DNA of 64,000 nt from Bacteroidota bacterium (lineage in GTDB: Bacteria; Bacteroidota; Bacteroidia; Chitinophagales; Chitinophagaceae). Made by a program: the position numbers and the translations under genes. The notes under the pieces were generated by a model. The model had not been told where the DNA came from and did not search any database. It worked only from the letters and a program-made list of their open reading frames with translations. Location of the stretch: contig JAUZOA010000002.1 of NCBI GenBank assembly GCA_030706685.1, forward strand, positions 62,001-126,000. The letters are read 5' to 3'. Below are positions 1-9,127 of the stretch, piece after piece. Numbering within the stretch: position 1 is the stretch's first letter; each line of letters starts with the position of its first letter.

Positions 1-594
<594 letters not shown>

Positions 595-599
595 TAAGA

Positions 600-647
600 A
601 TATAATAATCGATCATCGCTTACGCAGCCGGCGGGTGATTATATTTT
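600..647 (+). terminator. Possible terminator after the lyase gene
   Basis: ATATAAT (600-606) pairs with ATTATAT (638-644), with a GC-rich interior and a TTTT run after it. The stem is interrupted, so support is moderate. Confidence 0.4.
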
Positions 648-833
648 CTTAACCTTCACTTGACCCCGACAACCGCGGAAGCATATTTATTGAAAAAGGT
701 AAAATTTCAGACCAGTGAAAGAAGCTTATCAGGAGTTACCTGTTTTTATGGACTCTTTCTAAGGATTAAGGAAATGGTCAAGCGCCTCAGTCCGTCGTTC
801 TTAAATAATTTTTCATCTTTAAGAAAAGCAAGA

Positions 834-888
834 CGGGCCGCAGCGCTTTCTTGAGCTTTGAATAACACGAAGCGAAGACTGCGGCCCG
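834..888. repeat. Inverted repeat, 10-bp GC-rich arms
   Basis: CGGGCCGCAG at 834-843 is the exact reverse complement of CTGCGGCCCG at 879-888. A nested CGCTT (844-848) / AAGCG (870-874) extends the fold. No T-run follows, so it looks more like a repetitive-element hairpin than a terminator. Confidence 0.6.
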
Positions 889-975
889 AAGTACTTCAAA
901 TAGATTGTCTATTCGCAATAGGAAATGTACAGCGATCAGAGATGTTCTTCATCGAATCGGCTTGACTTTTTTGCT

Positions 976-1004
976 CCACTTTTTGTGTCGAAGACAAAGA
1001 GTGG
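976..1004. repeat. Inverted repeat, 11-bp arms with 7-base loop
   Basis: CCACTTTTTGT (976-986) pairs with ACAAAGAGTGG (994-1004), with one G-T wobble, around the loop GTCGAAG. It lies in the same gene-free stretch as the GC-rich inverted repeat. Confidence 0.6.
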
Positions 1005-1060
1005 AATAACCTTTACGGGATAAAGAAAGTTTTCCGTATTAAACCCACACCAATCACAAG

Positions 1061-1088
1061 AAAAGGAAGCCCGGGAAGAATCCCGGGC
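1061..1088 (-). terminator. Terminator of nifJ
   Basis: GCCCGGG (1069-1075) and CCCGGGC (1082-1088) form a 7-bp stem with a 6-base loop. Read on the minus strand it is followed by the T-rich TTCCTTTTCTT, 33 bases after the nifJ stop. Confidence 0.75.
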
Positions 1089-1120
1089 CGTCGTTATACC
1101 TACTAAATATATAAGAAAAC

Positions 1121-4100
1121 TTATAATGCTTTAAGAGCTTCGATCCTCTCCCAATGGAGCTGGATACCTTCATTAGCCATAGCCAGGAACTCAGTGGCCC
1201 TTTCAGGGTAATTGTTCTTGATGGTAGCAAACCGGTTCTCATGATACAAGAACTCATTTAATGCCACGGAAGGCGGTTTACTGTCAATCACGAATCGCTG
1301 CCCTTTTTCTTTCAATGGATTGAAACGGATCAATGGCCAATAGCCGGTTTTCACGGCAAGACCCTGCTGCTCATTTCCATGACACATATCATAACCGTGC
1401 GCGATGCAATGACTATAAGCTATGATAAGGGAAGGACCGGGATAAGCTTCTGCTTCCAGGATAGTCTTGAGCGCATGAACATCATTGGCGCCCATCGCTA
1501 TCTGCGCTACATAAGCGCCACCATGCGCGATGGCCTGCATGGCGAGATCCTTCTTACCAGTTGTCTTTCCTTTGATGGAGAACTTTGCGCTGGCGCCGAC
1601 AGGAGATGCTTTTGATTTCTGCCCGCCGGTATTGGAATAAACTTCTGTATCCATTACCAGTATGTTTACATTCTCACCAGTACTGAGCACATGGTCCAGG
1701 CCACCAAAGCCAATATCATAAGCCCATCCGTCACCACCTACTATCCATACTGATTTCTTTTCGAGGAATTCAGCGACCTGGTAGAGACGATAGGATTCTT
1801 CTGTTTGTATACTGCGCAACCTCTTCTTTAATTCATTGACATTGGTGCGTTGCTGTATCAACTCGGCCTCAGAATCCCGGCGACTATCGGGATCTGCATT
1901 CAGCAAAATAGCATCGGTCAGTTCGCTGCCTATTTCTTCACGCAGATTCTTCAATAAACGCAGGGCCATGTCTCTTTTCTTATCTGTCGCCAGTTTGATG
2001 CCTAATCCAAATTCCGCATTGTCTTCGAACAAGGAGTTGGCCCATGCCGGCCCATGACCTTCATGATCCGTACTCCACGGTGTGGTAGGCAGGTTGGCTC
2101 CGAAGATGGAAGAACAGCCTGTCGCATTGGATACGATCATCCTGTCGCCAAAGAGTTGAGTGAGCAATTTTAAATAAGGCGTTTCACCACAACCACTGCA
2201 GGCGCCGGAAAATTCGAATAAAGGTTCCAGTAATTGTGAGCCTTTCACCGTTCCTTTATTCACTCTTGTACGGTCAATATCCGGAAGTGTCAGGAAATAA
2301 TCCCAGTTTTCCTTTTCCATTTCTTTTAACGGGATCACATCCTTCATATCAATGGCTTTATGCCCCGGCTCGGTCTTGCTTTCTATCGGGCAAACTTCTG
2401 TGCAGAGTTTACAACCGGTGCAATCTTCCACGGATACCTGCAAAGTATAAGCCTCTTTATCTTTAAAGAATTCTTTACCGATCGGGTCAGTATGTTTAAA
2501 GAATGCCGGTGCATCGGGCAACCAGTCGCGGTCATATACTTTTACGCGGATAGCGGCATGCGGGCAAACAAAATAACATTTGCCGCATTGGGAACATAAT
2601 TCAGGATCCCATACCGGCACCTGGTCAGCAATATTTCTTTTTTCCCATCTGGTAGTACCGGAAGGATAAGTACCGTCCACCGGGAATGCGCTTACCGGCA
2701 GTTCATCCCCTTCACCGGCAATGATCTTGCCCAATACCTGCTGTACAAAATCGGGCGCATTGAGAGAAACTGGCGCTTCAATCTCTTTATTGCCTGTTTC
2801 AAATTTTGAATAATCTATTTTATGAAGATTCGCTAATGTCTGGTCAACCGCCTGGTAATTCTTCTTTACCACATCTTCTCCCTTACGTCCGTATGTCTTT
2901 TTAATCGCGCTCTTGATATATTGAATGGCCAGGTCTCTTGTCATCACATTGGAAATGGCAAAGAAGCAGGTTTGGAGTACCGAATTAATACGGGAACCCA
3001 TCCCTGCTTCCTTCGCAACCTTAGAGGCATTAATAACATAAAATTTCAGTTTCTTATGGACGATTTCCTGTTGGATCTTCTTCGGTAATTGATCCCATAT
3101 TTCTTCAACAAGGTAAGGAGCATTCAATAAAAACGTAGCGCCTTCTTCCGCGTATTTCAATACATCATATTTCTTCAGGTAATTAAAATGATGACAGGCG
3201 ACGAAATTGGCGGAGTTAATAAGATAAGTAGATTGTATCGGGTGATCGCTGAAACGCAAATGCGAAACCGTCAATGAGCCGGATTTCTTGGAATCATACA
3301 CAAAATATCCCTGTACATAATTATCGGTGACTTCACCAATGATCTTAATCGTATTCTTATTGGCCCCAACTGTTCCATCGGCGCCAAGACCGTAGAACAA
3401 ACCACGGAAGAGATGCTGGTTTTCAATGGAAAAATCGTTGTCCCAGGGCAGACTGGTATGTGTCACATCGTCTTCAATACCGATAGTAAAACTATTCTTA
3501 GGTCTTTCTTTTTTCAATTCATCAAATACCGCTTTCACCATGCCCGGGTTAAATTCTTTGGAAGCAAGGCCATATCTTCCGCCGATTACCGTTGGCATCT
3601 CGTATTTCCAGCCGTTATGCAATGCACCGACCACATCCATATATAAAGGCTCGCCGATCGCTCCGGGCTCTTTGCAACGGTCGAGCACCGCGATCTTTTG
3701 TACCGTATTCGGAATAGCATCAATAAAATGCTGTATGGAGAATGGGCGATACAGGTGAATATTCAGGTAACCTACTTTTTCTCCACGGTCATTAAGATAA
3801 TCCGTCATTTCGTGAACGGGACCTGTTCCTGAACCCATGATAATAATGATCCTGTCCGCTTCAGGATGTCCATAATATTCGAATAATTTATAGGAACGAC
3901 CGGTGAGCTCTTCAAACTTTTTCATCATGGCCTGAACAATCCCCGGGGTCTCCTGGTAATATTTATTTGCTGCTTCACGACCCTGGAAAAATACATCAGG
4001 ATTCTGGGCCGTACCACGAACAAAAGGATGTTCGGGATTCAATGCCCTTTTACGATGTTTGCTTACTTCTTCTTCATCTATCATTTCCCGGATAGAATCT

Positions 4101-4708
4101 TCGGGAATCAATTCCACCTTGTTCAATTCATGTGAAGTGCGGAAGCCGTCAAAAATATTCAGGAAAGGAACCCTTGATTTAAATGTTGAGGCAGTCGCGA
4201 TCATGGCCATATCCATCGCTTCCTGCGGATTATTGCCAAATAACATGGCAAAGCCGGTAGGTCTTGTTGCCATTACATCACTGTGATCGCCAAAAATAGA
4301 AAGCGCATGGGTGGCAAGGGCCCTTGCGGCAATATGAAAAACAACAGGTGTCAATTCACCCGCGATCTTATACATATTGGGTATCATCAGCAATAAACCC
4401 TGCGAAGAAGTGAAAGTGGATGCCAGCGCACCGCCCTGTAAAGCACCGTGAATAGCTCCGGCGGCGCCGGCTTCGCTTTGCATTTCGATGATCTTGGGTA
4501 TTTCGCCGTAAATATTTTTTACCTCATTACTGCTCCATTCGTCGGCCAATTCTCCCATGGAGGAGGAGGGGGTGATGGGATAAATAGCACAGACTTCGCT
4601 GGTCCGGTAGGCAACATAAGCCGCAGCTTCATTACCATCCATAATCGCCGTAACTACTTCTTTTTGACCGGGGTTTTCTGAGATTTCGGGTTTGGTGATC
4701 GTCTCCAT
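1121..4708 (-). CDS. nifJ: Pyruvate:ferredoxin (flavodoxin) oxidoreductase
   Basis: Single-chain PFOR of 1195 residues, the usual length. It oxidises pyruvate with CoA to acetyl-CoA and CO2 and passes electrons to ferredoxin or flavodoxin, in the cytoplasm. Domains in order: N-terminal TPP-pyrimidine/transketolase-like domain with YPITPSSSMGE near residue 45; central domain; a two-[4Fe-4S] ferredoxin insert with CSQCGKCYFVCP near 705 and CTGCKLCTEVCP near 763; and a C-terminal TPP-binding domain with CSGCGETPY near 837 and GGDGWAYDIGFGG near 990, ending with the conserved SHCIAHG Cys region. All cluster cysteines are present. Monocistronic: its own terminator follows, and 255 bases separate it from glyS. 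Confidence 0.97.
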   Translation of the reverse strand: METITKPEISENPGQKEVVTAIMDGNEAAAYVAYRTSEVCAIYPITPSSSMGELADEWSSNEVKNIYGEIPKIIEMQSEAGAAGAIHGALQGGALASTFTSSQGLLLMIPNMYKIAGELTPVVFHIAARALATHALSIFGDHSDVMATRPTGFAMLFGNNPQEAMDMAMIATASTFKSRVPFLNIFDGFRTSHELNKVELIPEDSIREMIDEEEVSKHRKRALNPEHPFVRGTAQNPDVFFQGREAANKYYQETPGIVQAMMKKFEELTGRSYKLFEYYGHPEADRIIIIMGSGTGPVHEMTDYLNDRGEKVGYLNIHLYRPFSIQHFIDAIPNTVQKIAVLDRCKEPGAIGEPLYMDVVGALHNGWKYEMPTVIGGRYGLASKEFNPGMVKAVFDELKKERPKNSFTIGIEDDVTHTSLPWDNDFSIENQHLFRGLFYGLGADGTVGANKNTIKIIGEVTDNYVQGYFVYDSKKSGSLTVSHLRFSDHPIQSTYLINSANFVACHHFNYLKKYDVLKYAEEGATFLLNAPYLVEEIWDQLPKKIQQEIVHKKLKFYVINASKVAKEAGMGSRINSVLQTCFFAISNVMTRDLAIQYIKSAIKKTYGRKGEDVVKKNYQAVDQTLANLHKIDYSKFETGNKEIEAPVSLNAPDFVQQVLGKIIAGEGDELPVSAFPVDGTYPSGTTRWEKRNIADQVPVWDPELCSQCGKCYFVCPHAAIRVKVYDRDWLPDAPAFFKHTDPIGKEFFKDKEAYTLQVSVEDCTGCKLCTEVCPIESKTEPGHKAIDMKDVIPLKEMEKENWDYFLTLPDIDRTRVNKGTVKGSQLLEPLFEFSGACSGCGETPYLKLLTQLFGDRMIVSNATGCSSIFGANLPTTPWSTDHEGHGPAWANSLFEDNAEFGLGIKLATDKKRDMALRLLKNLREEIGSELTDAILLNADPDSRRDSEAELIQQRTNVNELKKRLRSIQTEESYRLYQVAEFLEKKSVWIVGGDGWAYDIGFGGLDHVLSTGENVNILVMDTEVYSNTGGQKSKASPVGASAKFSIKGKTTGKKDLAMQAIAHGGAYVAQIAMGANDVHALKTILEAEAYPGPSLIIAYSHCIAHGYDMCHGNEQQGLAVKTGYWPLIRFNPLKEKGQRFVIDSKPPSVALNEFLYHENRFATIKNNYPERATEFLAMANEGIQLHWERIEALKAL

Positions 4709-4910
4709 AAAACATGTTTTTTAGCCTGAGAAAGATGGCACAAAGTAGAAAGTACAGGGATACTGGCGGATGACCTGCATCAGGCCTAAACTTGATTTTA
4801 AATGGTTGTATCTCAGAAAGGCATGGCAAAAAGGAGAAAAGCCGGATAATTTGGCAGCCGGGCAAGATTTTTTATTTAAGAGGAACGGGCCAGTAGTACC
4901 TTTTTATAAT

Positions 4911-4935
4911 AAAAAAAGCAGCCATTTCATGCTGC
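4911..4935 (-). terminator. Terminator of glyS
   Basis: GCAGC (4918-4922) and GCTGC (4931-4935) form a stem with an 8-base loop. On the minus strand it is followed at once by seven T residues. It sits 29 bases after the glyS stop. Confidence 0.8.
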
Positions 4936-4963
4936 CTGAATTATTAATAAGATGGCCCGACCG

Positions 4964-6433
4964 TTAATTAGTACTTTCTAAAACTATTCTTTTTATTTCC
5001 GTGAGCGGCACCCTTTCCTGTTGCATCGAATCCCGGTGACGGATCGTGACCGTATTATCTTCCTTAGTCTGCTGATCCACTGTTACACAAAAAGGAGTAC
5101 CAATGGCATCCATACGACGATAGCGCTTACCTATTGTATCTTTTTCTTCATAAAAACAACGGAAATGAGATTTACAATCATCCATGATTTTCCGGGCTAT
5201 CTCCGGCAACCCATCTTTTTTTACCAATGGCAATACAGCCAGTTTCATGGGCGCCAGTTTGGGCGGAAATCTTAATACCACCCGGCTGTCCTGCTTTTCC
5301 GGTGTACTCAGGTCTTCTTCTGTATAGGCATTACTCATTACCAACAAGAACATCCTGTCCAGCCCAATAGATGTTTCAATCACATAAGGAATATAATTAC
5401 CATAAGGCTTGCCGGTCTTTTCATCTATATCATTGTCGAAATATTGCATTTTCTTTTTGCTGTATTCCTGGTGATTCTTCAAATCAAAATCGGTCCTGGA
5501 ATGAATACCTTCCACTTCCTTGAACCCGATCGGGAATTCAAATTCAATATCACAAGCCGCATCGGCATAATGCGCCAACTTGATATGATCATGAAAACGA
5601 TATTTCTCTTTGGCCGTTCCCAGGCTCAAATGCCATTTCAATCTTTCCGCTTTCCAGTATTCATACCATTCCTTCTGTGTGCCGGGACGGATAAAGAACT
5701 GCATTTCCATTTGCTCAAATTCCCGCATACGGAAAATAAATTGCCGGGCGACAATTTCATTGCGAAATGCTTTTCCGATCTGCGCGATGCCAAAGGGGAT
5801 TTTCATTCTTCCCGTCTTCTGCACGTTTAAGAAATTGACAAAAATGCCCTGTGCCGTTTCAGGACGGAGGTAAACTTTATTGTCTTCATCATCTGCAGAA
5901 ACAGTAGAACCAAATTCGGTGGAGAACATCAGGTTGAACTGGCGGATATCGGTCCAGTTGGCCGTGCCGCTAATGGAACATTTAATGCCGTGATCCAATA
6001 TCAGTTTTCTTAATCCTTCGAAATCGTCTTTGGCCAACAGTTTGTCCATGTCTTCCAGCAGCGCTTTGGCCTCATCCAAACGACCATCTTTTTCCATCAG
6101 TTCTGCGTGGCCTTCGATTAAATGATCAACCCTATATCTTTTTTTGCTGTCTTTATTATCTATCATCGGGTCGTTGAAATTATCAACATGCCCGCTGGCC
6201 TTCCAGGTAGTGGGATGCATGAAGATGGCGGCGTCAATACCCACGATATTCTCATTCATGCGGGTCATGCTATTCCACCAGTAATCCTTGATATTCTTTT
6301 TGAGCTCGCTTCCCCATTGACCATAATCATATACCGCCTGCAGGCCGTCGTAGATCTCGCTCGAAGGAAAAATAAAACCATATTCTTTGCAATGCGAAAT
6401 GATCGCCTGGAACTTGTTACTGTCTGTTGCCAT
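4964..6433 (-). CDS. glyS: Glycyl-tRNA synthetase (alpha-2, class II)
   Basis: Charges tRNA-Gly with glycine. The 489-residue protein is the homodimeric, eukaryote/archaeon-like GlyRS rather than the two-subunit GlyQ/GlyS enzyme. Seen: N-terminal ISHCKEYGFIFPSSEIYDG; class II motif 2 region FRNEIVARQFIFRMREFEQ near residues 218-236; motif 3 region ETSIGLDRMFL; and a C-terminal anticodon-binding domain from about 390. The ATG at 6433 fits the family N-terminus. A TATTTTTG box lies only eight bases upstream of it, implying a very short mRNA leader. A terminator follows the gene, so it is probably transcribed alone. Confidence 0.97.
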   Translation of the reverse strand: MATDSNKFQAIISHCKEYGFIFPSSEIYDGLQAVYDYGQWGSELKKNIKDYWWNSMTRMNENIVGIDAAIFMHPTTWKASGHVDNFNDPMIDNKDSKKRYRVDHLIEGHAELMEKDGRLDEAKALLEDMDKLLAKDDFEGLRKLILDHGIKCSISGTANWTDIRQFNLMFSTEFGSTVSADDEDNKVYLRPETAQGIFVNFLNVQKTGRMKIPFGIAQIGKAFRNEIVARQFIFRMREFEQMEMQFFIRPGTQKEWYEYWKAERLKWHLSLGTAKEKYRFHDHIKLAHYADAACDIEFEFPIGFKEVEGIHSRTDFDLKNHQEYSKKKMQYFDNDIDEKTGKPYGNYIPYVIETSIGLDRMFLLVMSNAYTEEDLSTPEKQDSRVVLRFPPKLAPMKLAVLPLVKKDGLPEIARKIMDDCKSHFRCFYEEKDTIGKRYRRMDAIGTPFCVTVDQQTKEDNTVTIRHRDSMQQERVPLTEIKRIVLESTN

Positions 6434-6441
6434 AGTGGCGG

Positions 6442-6449
6442 CAAAAATA
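6442..6449 (-). promoter_or_regulatory. Putative -7 box (TAnnTTTG) of glyS
   Basis: TATTTTTG on the minus strand matches the Bacteroidota -7 consensus TAnnTTTG. No clear -33 TTG was found. The spacing to the start codon would give a leader of about five bases. Confidence 0.45.
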
Positions 6450-6527
6450 AGCCAGAACGGGGATTTATGCCATTAAAAAGATTACCGGATAACCTGTCAA
6501 TTTAGTCAGTAACTAACTATTCGGGTC

Positions 6528-6556
6528 TCGTCATTCCGACAAAAGAAGAATCTCAG
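6528..6556. repeat. Possible dispersed-repeat fragment
   Basis: The text CTCGTCATTCCGACAAAAGA followed by AGAATCTCA resembles short dispersed intergenic words seen in many bacterial genomes. Only one copy is visible here. The rest of 6434-6645 shows nothing recognisable. Confidence 0.25.
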
Positions 6557-6645
6557 GATATTCGTTCCTCAGCATGGTATCAATCTAAAAGATTGATGTT
6601 ACATTGAGAATTTGAAACTCATCCTTTACCGGTTACCGGAACATC

Positions 6646-7086
6646 TTACCCGAATCCATTCATTCCAAATTTATAATGCGTTTTGTGTACGAGGTTAACG
6701 GTCATTTCAAAAAAGCATTGCCCCCCATCGTCAACCATGTCCCTGCTAAAGAGTCTATGTTTCCAGTCGGGAAAATATTCTATTATTCCACTGCAAAAAC
6801 AATTGATCCAAACCTCCTTTTCGCCTGCCAGGTTCAAATGTGGGCCAAGCTGAAAATGATAATCCTTCAGCCTGATCTTCTTCAGTAAGCTGGTACTACT
6901 AATTGTTTCCAGGAATATTTTCTCTGCCTTTGAAATTTCTTCCCCTGGTAAAGGAACGGGTTGGGAGCTATCAGCCTGGAAAATGGCAGCGCGGAATGTA
7001 TCCAAAAAAAGCGCCGGCGAATCATTTACCTGGGCCGAAGCGCGGATACACAGGAGGAAAAACAGGATGGTAGTATTTTTTTTCAT
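6646..7086 (-). CDS. Small secreted protein, unknown function
   Basis: 146 residues with a clear N-terminal signal peptide (MKKNTTILFFLLCIRASA, cleavage likely before Gln19), so it is exported to the periplasm or beyond. The mature part has no motif I recognise; it contains a CFC pair near residue 98 and a Cys near 123 that could form disulphides. It lies between glyS and the MazG-like gene on the same strand, 47 bases after the latter, so it may be co-transcribed with it. I assign no function. Confidence 0.6.
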   Translation of the reverse strand: MKKNTTILFFLLCIRASAQVNDSPALFLDTFRAAIFQADSSQPVPLPGEEISKAEKIFLETISSTSLLKKIRLKDYHFQLGPHLNLAGEKEVWINCFCSGIIEYFPDWKHRLFSRDMVDDGGQCFFEMTVNLVHKTHYKFGMNGFG

Positions 7087-7133
7087 ACTCCCGGAAGATG
7101 ATTCGTGAACAAAGATTACATAATATATCCGGG

Positions 7134-7460
7134 CTATTTCAGTTTCTCATTATTCTGGTGCCTCTCTGCATCCCTTATATTTTTCTTCTCGAAGTTTTTT
7201 TGCAATGCATCCGTCAGGTCAACCCCTGTTTGATTAGCCAAACAGATCAATACCCATAATACATCCGCCATTTCATCAGCCATGTTTTTGTTCTTATCCG
7301 ATTCTTTGAACGACTGGTCGCCATAGGTACGGGCCATGATGCGGGCCAGCTCCCCCACTTCTTCAGTAAGTATCGCCATATTCGTCAATTCGCTGAAATA
7401 GCGTACCCCAACGGTTTTGATCCATTGATCCACCTGCTGCTGCGCATCCCGGATAGTCAT
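7134..7460 (-). CDS. MazG-like nucleotide pyrophosphohydrolase
   Basis: 108-residue all-alpha NTP pyrophosphohydrolase of the MazG/dCTPase-like superfamily, which hydrolyses (d)NTPs to (d)NMP and PPi and is thought to clear aberrant nucleotides. The Mg-binding signature is visible as EEVGELAR (residues about 33-40) followed by DEMADVLWVL (about 61-70), the ExxE...ExxD arrangement. The ATG at 7460 (MTIRDAQQQV) is preferred over the one at 7487 because it gives the usual family N-terminus. The natural substrate cannot be told from sequence. Confidence 0.85.
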   Translation of the reverse strand: MTIRDAQQQVDQWIKTVGVRYFSELTNMAILTEEVGELARIMARTYGDQSFKESDKNKNMADEMADVLWVLICLANQTGVDLTDALQKNFEKKNIRDAERHQNNEKLK

Positions 7461-7584
7461 AACAAAGTTTTTAGAAAATATTTGCAATATAGCATGATTC
7501 TTGCCGTTTTAGCGACCCGTTCCTCACCCATTTATCCTTTGAAAGAATAAAATCAGTTTATCTAAAACCACATTTTAGTATTCT

Positions 7585-7926
7585 ATGACTTTACTGTCCG
7601 CCCGCCAATTCACGTCCATTCTTGCGATCGCGTTGTTATTTGTCCTTGCCGAGGTACAACCAGCCCTGGCCCGGGCCAGCATGGATACAGGAGCCGGTAA
7701 GCCTTATAAGATCCTTACTTCCGGCAAACAAGTCACCGTAAAAAGTACGCGTGACATTAAAAACGTCATGGTATGGACAGCCAGTGGTCACCGTATCGTA
7801 GAACAAAGGGAAATCAATGCAAATTCTTTCAGCTTTCATGTCGACAATATCAACGAAAAATTCTTCTTCCTGATGATACAATATGAGGGACAGAAGCCAT
7901 TCACGGAAAAAATAGGAGTGCGGTAG
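7585..7926 (+). CDS. Small exported protein resembling a lone T9SS C-terminal domain
   Basis: 113 residues. Residues 1-29 form a signal peptide (hydrophobic ILAIALLFVLAEV, likely cleaved after ALA). The rest is a single beta-rich unit: the pattern KNVMVWTASGHRIVEQ, a middle strand, then FFFLMIQYEG and a terminal KIGVR follows the layout of a type A sorting domain of type IX secretion cargo (a v.vyd..G..v strand, a YfvrI strand, a basic C-terminal strand). The PNP motif common in that family is absent and there is no cargo domain in front. It may be a free-standing domain of the same fold. Monocistronic and divergent from the MazG-like gene. Confidence 0.6.
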   Translation: MTLLSARQFTSILAIALLFVLAEVQPALARASMDTGAGKPYKILTSGKQVTVKSTRDIKNVMVWTASGHRIVEQREINANSFSFHVDNINEKFFFLMIQYEGQKPFTEKIGVR

Positions 7927-7954
7927 TGAGAGATCAGTGATCAGTCGTGAGGGG

Positions 7955-8407
7955 TTATTCTTTATTTTTTGTATCCATTACTATAGTTACCGGGCCATCG
8001 TTCAATAATTCCACTTTCATATCCGCTCCGAATTCCCCCGTTTTGACCGGCTGTCCAAGATCGGCTGAAAGCTGCGCGATCATCTTCTCATACTGGGGTA
8101 TGGCTATCTCTGGTTTGCTTGCTTTGATATAACTGGGACGGTTCCCTTTTTTCGTGGAAGCATGCAACGTAAACTGGCTGACCAATAATATTTCTCCCTT
8201 TTTATCCTTTACCGATACATTCATCACCCCATTCTCATCGTTAAAAATGCGCAGGTTGACGATCTTGGCGCTGAGCCATTCAATGTCTTCATTTGTGTCA
8301 GCATCTTCAACACCTAGTAATACTAATAATCCGCTGCCGATCTGTGAATGTATACGATCGCCGATAGTAACACTGGCCCTGCTGACCCGCTGAATAACCG
8401 CTTTCAT
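7955..8407 (-). CDS. dtd: D-aminoacyl-tRNA deacylase
   Basis: Removes D-amino acids (and Gly from tRNA-Ala) from mischarged tRNAs, a chirality proofreading step in the cytoplasm. The 150-residue length is typical of DTD. Start MKAVIQRVSRASV is the family N-terminus. Both active-site motifs are visible: SQFTLHA near residues 77-83 (SQFTLxA) and NDGPVT near 137-142 (the cross-subunit Gly-Pro motif). It starts 55 bases downstream of the unknown basic-protein gene on the same strand, so the two could share a transcript. Confidence 0.96.
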   Translation of the reverse strand: MKAVIQRVSRASVTIGDRIHSQIGSGLLVLLGVEDADTNEDIEWLSAKIVNLRIFNDENGVMNVSVKDKKGEILLVSQFTLHASTKKGNRPSYIKASKPEIAIPQYEKMIAQLSADLGQPVKTGEFGADMKVELLNDGPVTIVMDTKNKE

Positions 8408-8462
8408 ACCGGCAAGATAAAAGTTTATCGCTTACTGGCTGCCAACTGGTTGCTGACTGTCC

Positions 8463-8834
8463 TTACCGCCTCTTCTTCAGTGGCCGTTTCTTACCATTGT
8501 GCGCTTCCTCTAATACTTCTACGAGTATCTCCGTATATCTCTTTTTATTTTTCCGCTTGAATTCCTGGATAGCTGCGTTAAAAACGCTTTTCCCCTTCTC
8601 CAGTTTATGCTTTTTTCTATACGCTTCTTTTTTCCCAGGATTCCTGCTGATCTCCTTCGCATAAGCCACTGCTTCTGCAAAATAATCACGTTGCGCACGC
8701 TGTTGCGGGGTTGTTTTTACATTGTCCATATCAGGCACCAATGTTACTACGGTGCCATAGGAGTATTGCTTAAAGATAAGGTTACCCACCCTTCCGCGGA
8801 TACCTTTCAAAGCTGAATTAGTGCTTCTTGCCAT
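8463..8834 (-). CDS. Highly basic small protein, unknown function
   Basis: 123 residues, very rich in Lys and Arg with a KKRPLKKRR tail, no signal peptide and no membrane segment, so cytoplasmic. The N-terminus (LKGIRGRVGNLIFKQYSYGT, then VVTLVPDM) follows the G..GnlvF.q..g.tvv...P pattern of a group of small Bacteroidota proteins that I recognise only as conserved hypotheticals; a helical, charged second half follows. Nucleic-acid binding is plausible from charge alone but is inference. It is divergent from arfB, and the spacer between them carries the 11-bp periodic repeat. Confidence 0.65.
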   Translation of the reverse strand: MARSTNSALKGIRGRVGNLIFKQYSYGTVVTLVPDMDNVKTTPQQRAQRDYFAEAVAYAKEISRNPGKKEAYRKKHKLEKGKSVFNAAIQEFKRKNKKRYTEILVEVLEEAHNGKKRPLKKRR

Positions 8835-8873
8835 AATTATGAGTTCAAATATTGTAATAGTGTTTTAATACTC

Positions 8874-9027
8874 CGACATCCCTTCGATGATACTCCGGTG
8901 CTCATGCGGTAATCATGTAATGATCCTGCGGTGAGCATACGGTAAGCATACGGTCTTCTATATTTCATCCTTCGCTCATCCTTCATTAACCCTTCGTACA
9001 TCTTACAGTCATCATTCGTAATGTAAA
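8874..9027. repeat. Degenerate 11-bp tandem repeat, about 14 units
   Basis: The spacer divides without gaps into 14 consecutive 11-mers. Examples are CGGTGCTCATG (8896), CGGTAATCATG (8907), CGGTGAGCATA (8929), CGGTAAGCATA (8940), ATTTCATCCTT (8962), CGCTCATCCTT (8973), CGTACATCTTA (8995) and CAGTCATCATT (9006). Most units begin with C, many with CG; T at position 4 and a CAT or ATC core near positions 6-9 are common. The unit is not a multiple of three, so it is not coding, but it is close to one DNA helical turn. It lies between two divergent genes. Confidence 0.8.
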
Positions 9028-9103
9028 TATAGTAAAATTCAACGAAACCCCTCCCCTACCCCACCTGTTGAATCCCCATTCGCTATTTCTGGTCATTCAG
9101 TGC

Positions 9104-9111
9104 TAATTTTG
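9104..9111 (+). promoter_or_regulatory. Putative -7 box of arfB
   Basis: TAATTTTG matches TAnnTTTG. It ends 16 bases before the arfB ATG. No good -33 element is seen at the expected distance. Confidence 0.45.
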
Positions 9112-9127
9112 CTACTTTATAAGATGC

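Larger units (their letters stand above)
660..1060. other. Non-coding stretch with two hairpins, repeat-like
   Basis: This is the main part of a gene-free stretch of about 525 bases between the lyase and nifJ. I see no convincing gene: the short open frame at 660-854 has no recognisable protein character. It holds two strong inverted repeats, listed separately, and has the look of a dispersed repetitive or REP-like element (inference). Confidence 0.5.

Noticed and set aside
660-854. Open frame of 64 codons after the lyase gene
   Set aside because: Composition and sequence are not protein-like; it lies in a repeat-like stretch with hairpins and begins with a non-ATG codon.
5444-5830. 128-codon plus-strand frame
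   Set aside because: Antisense to glyS, which is a full-length family member.
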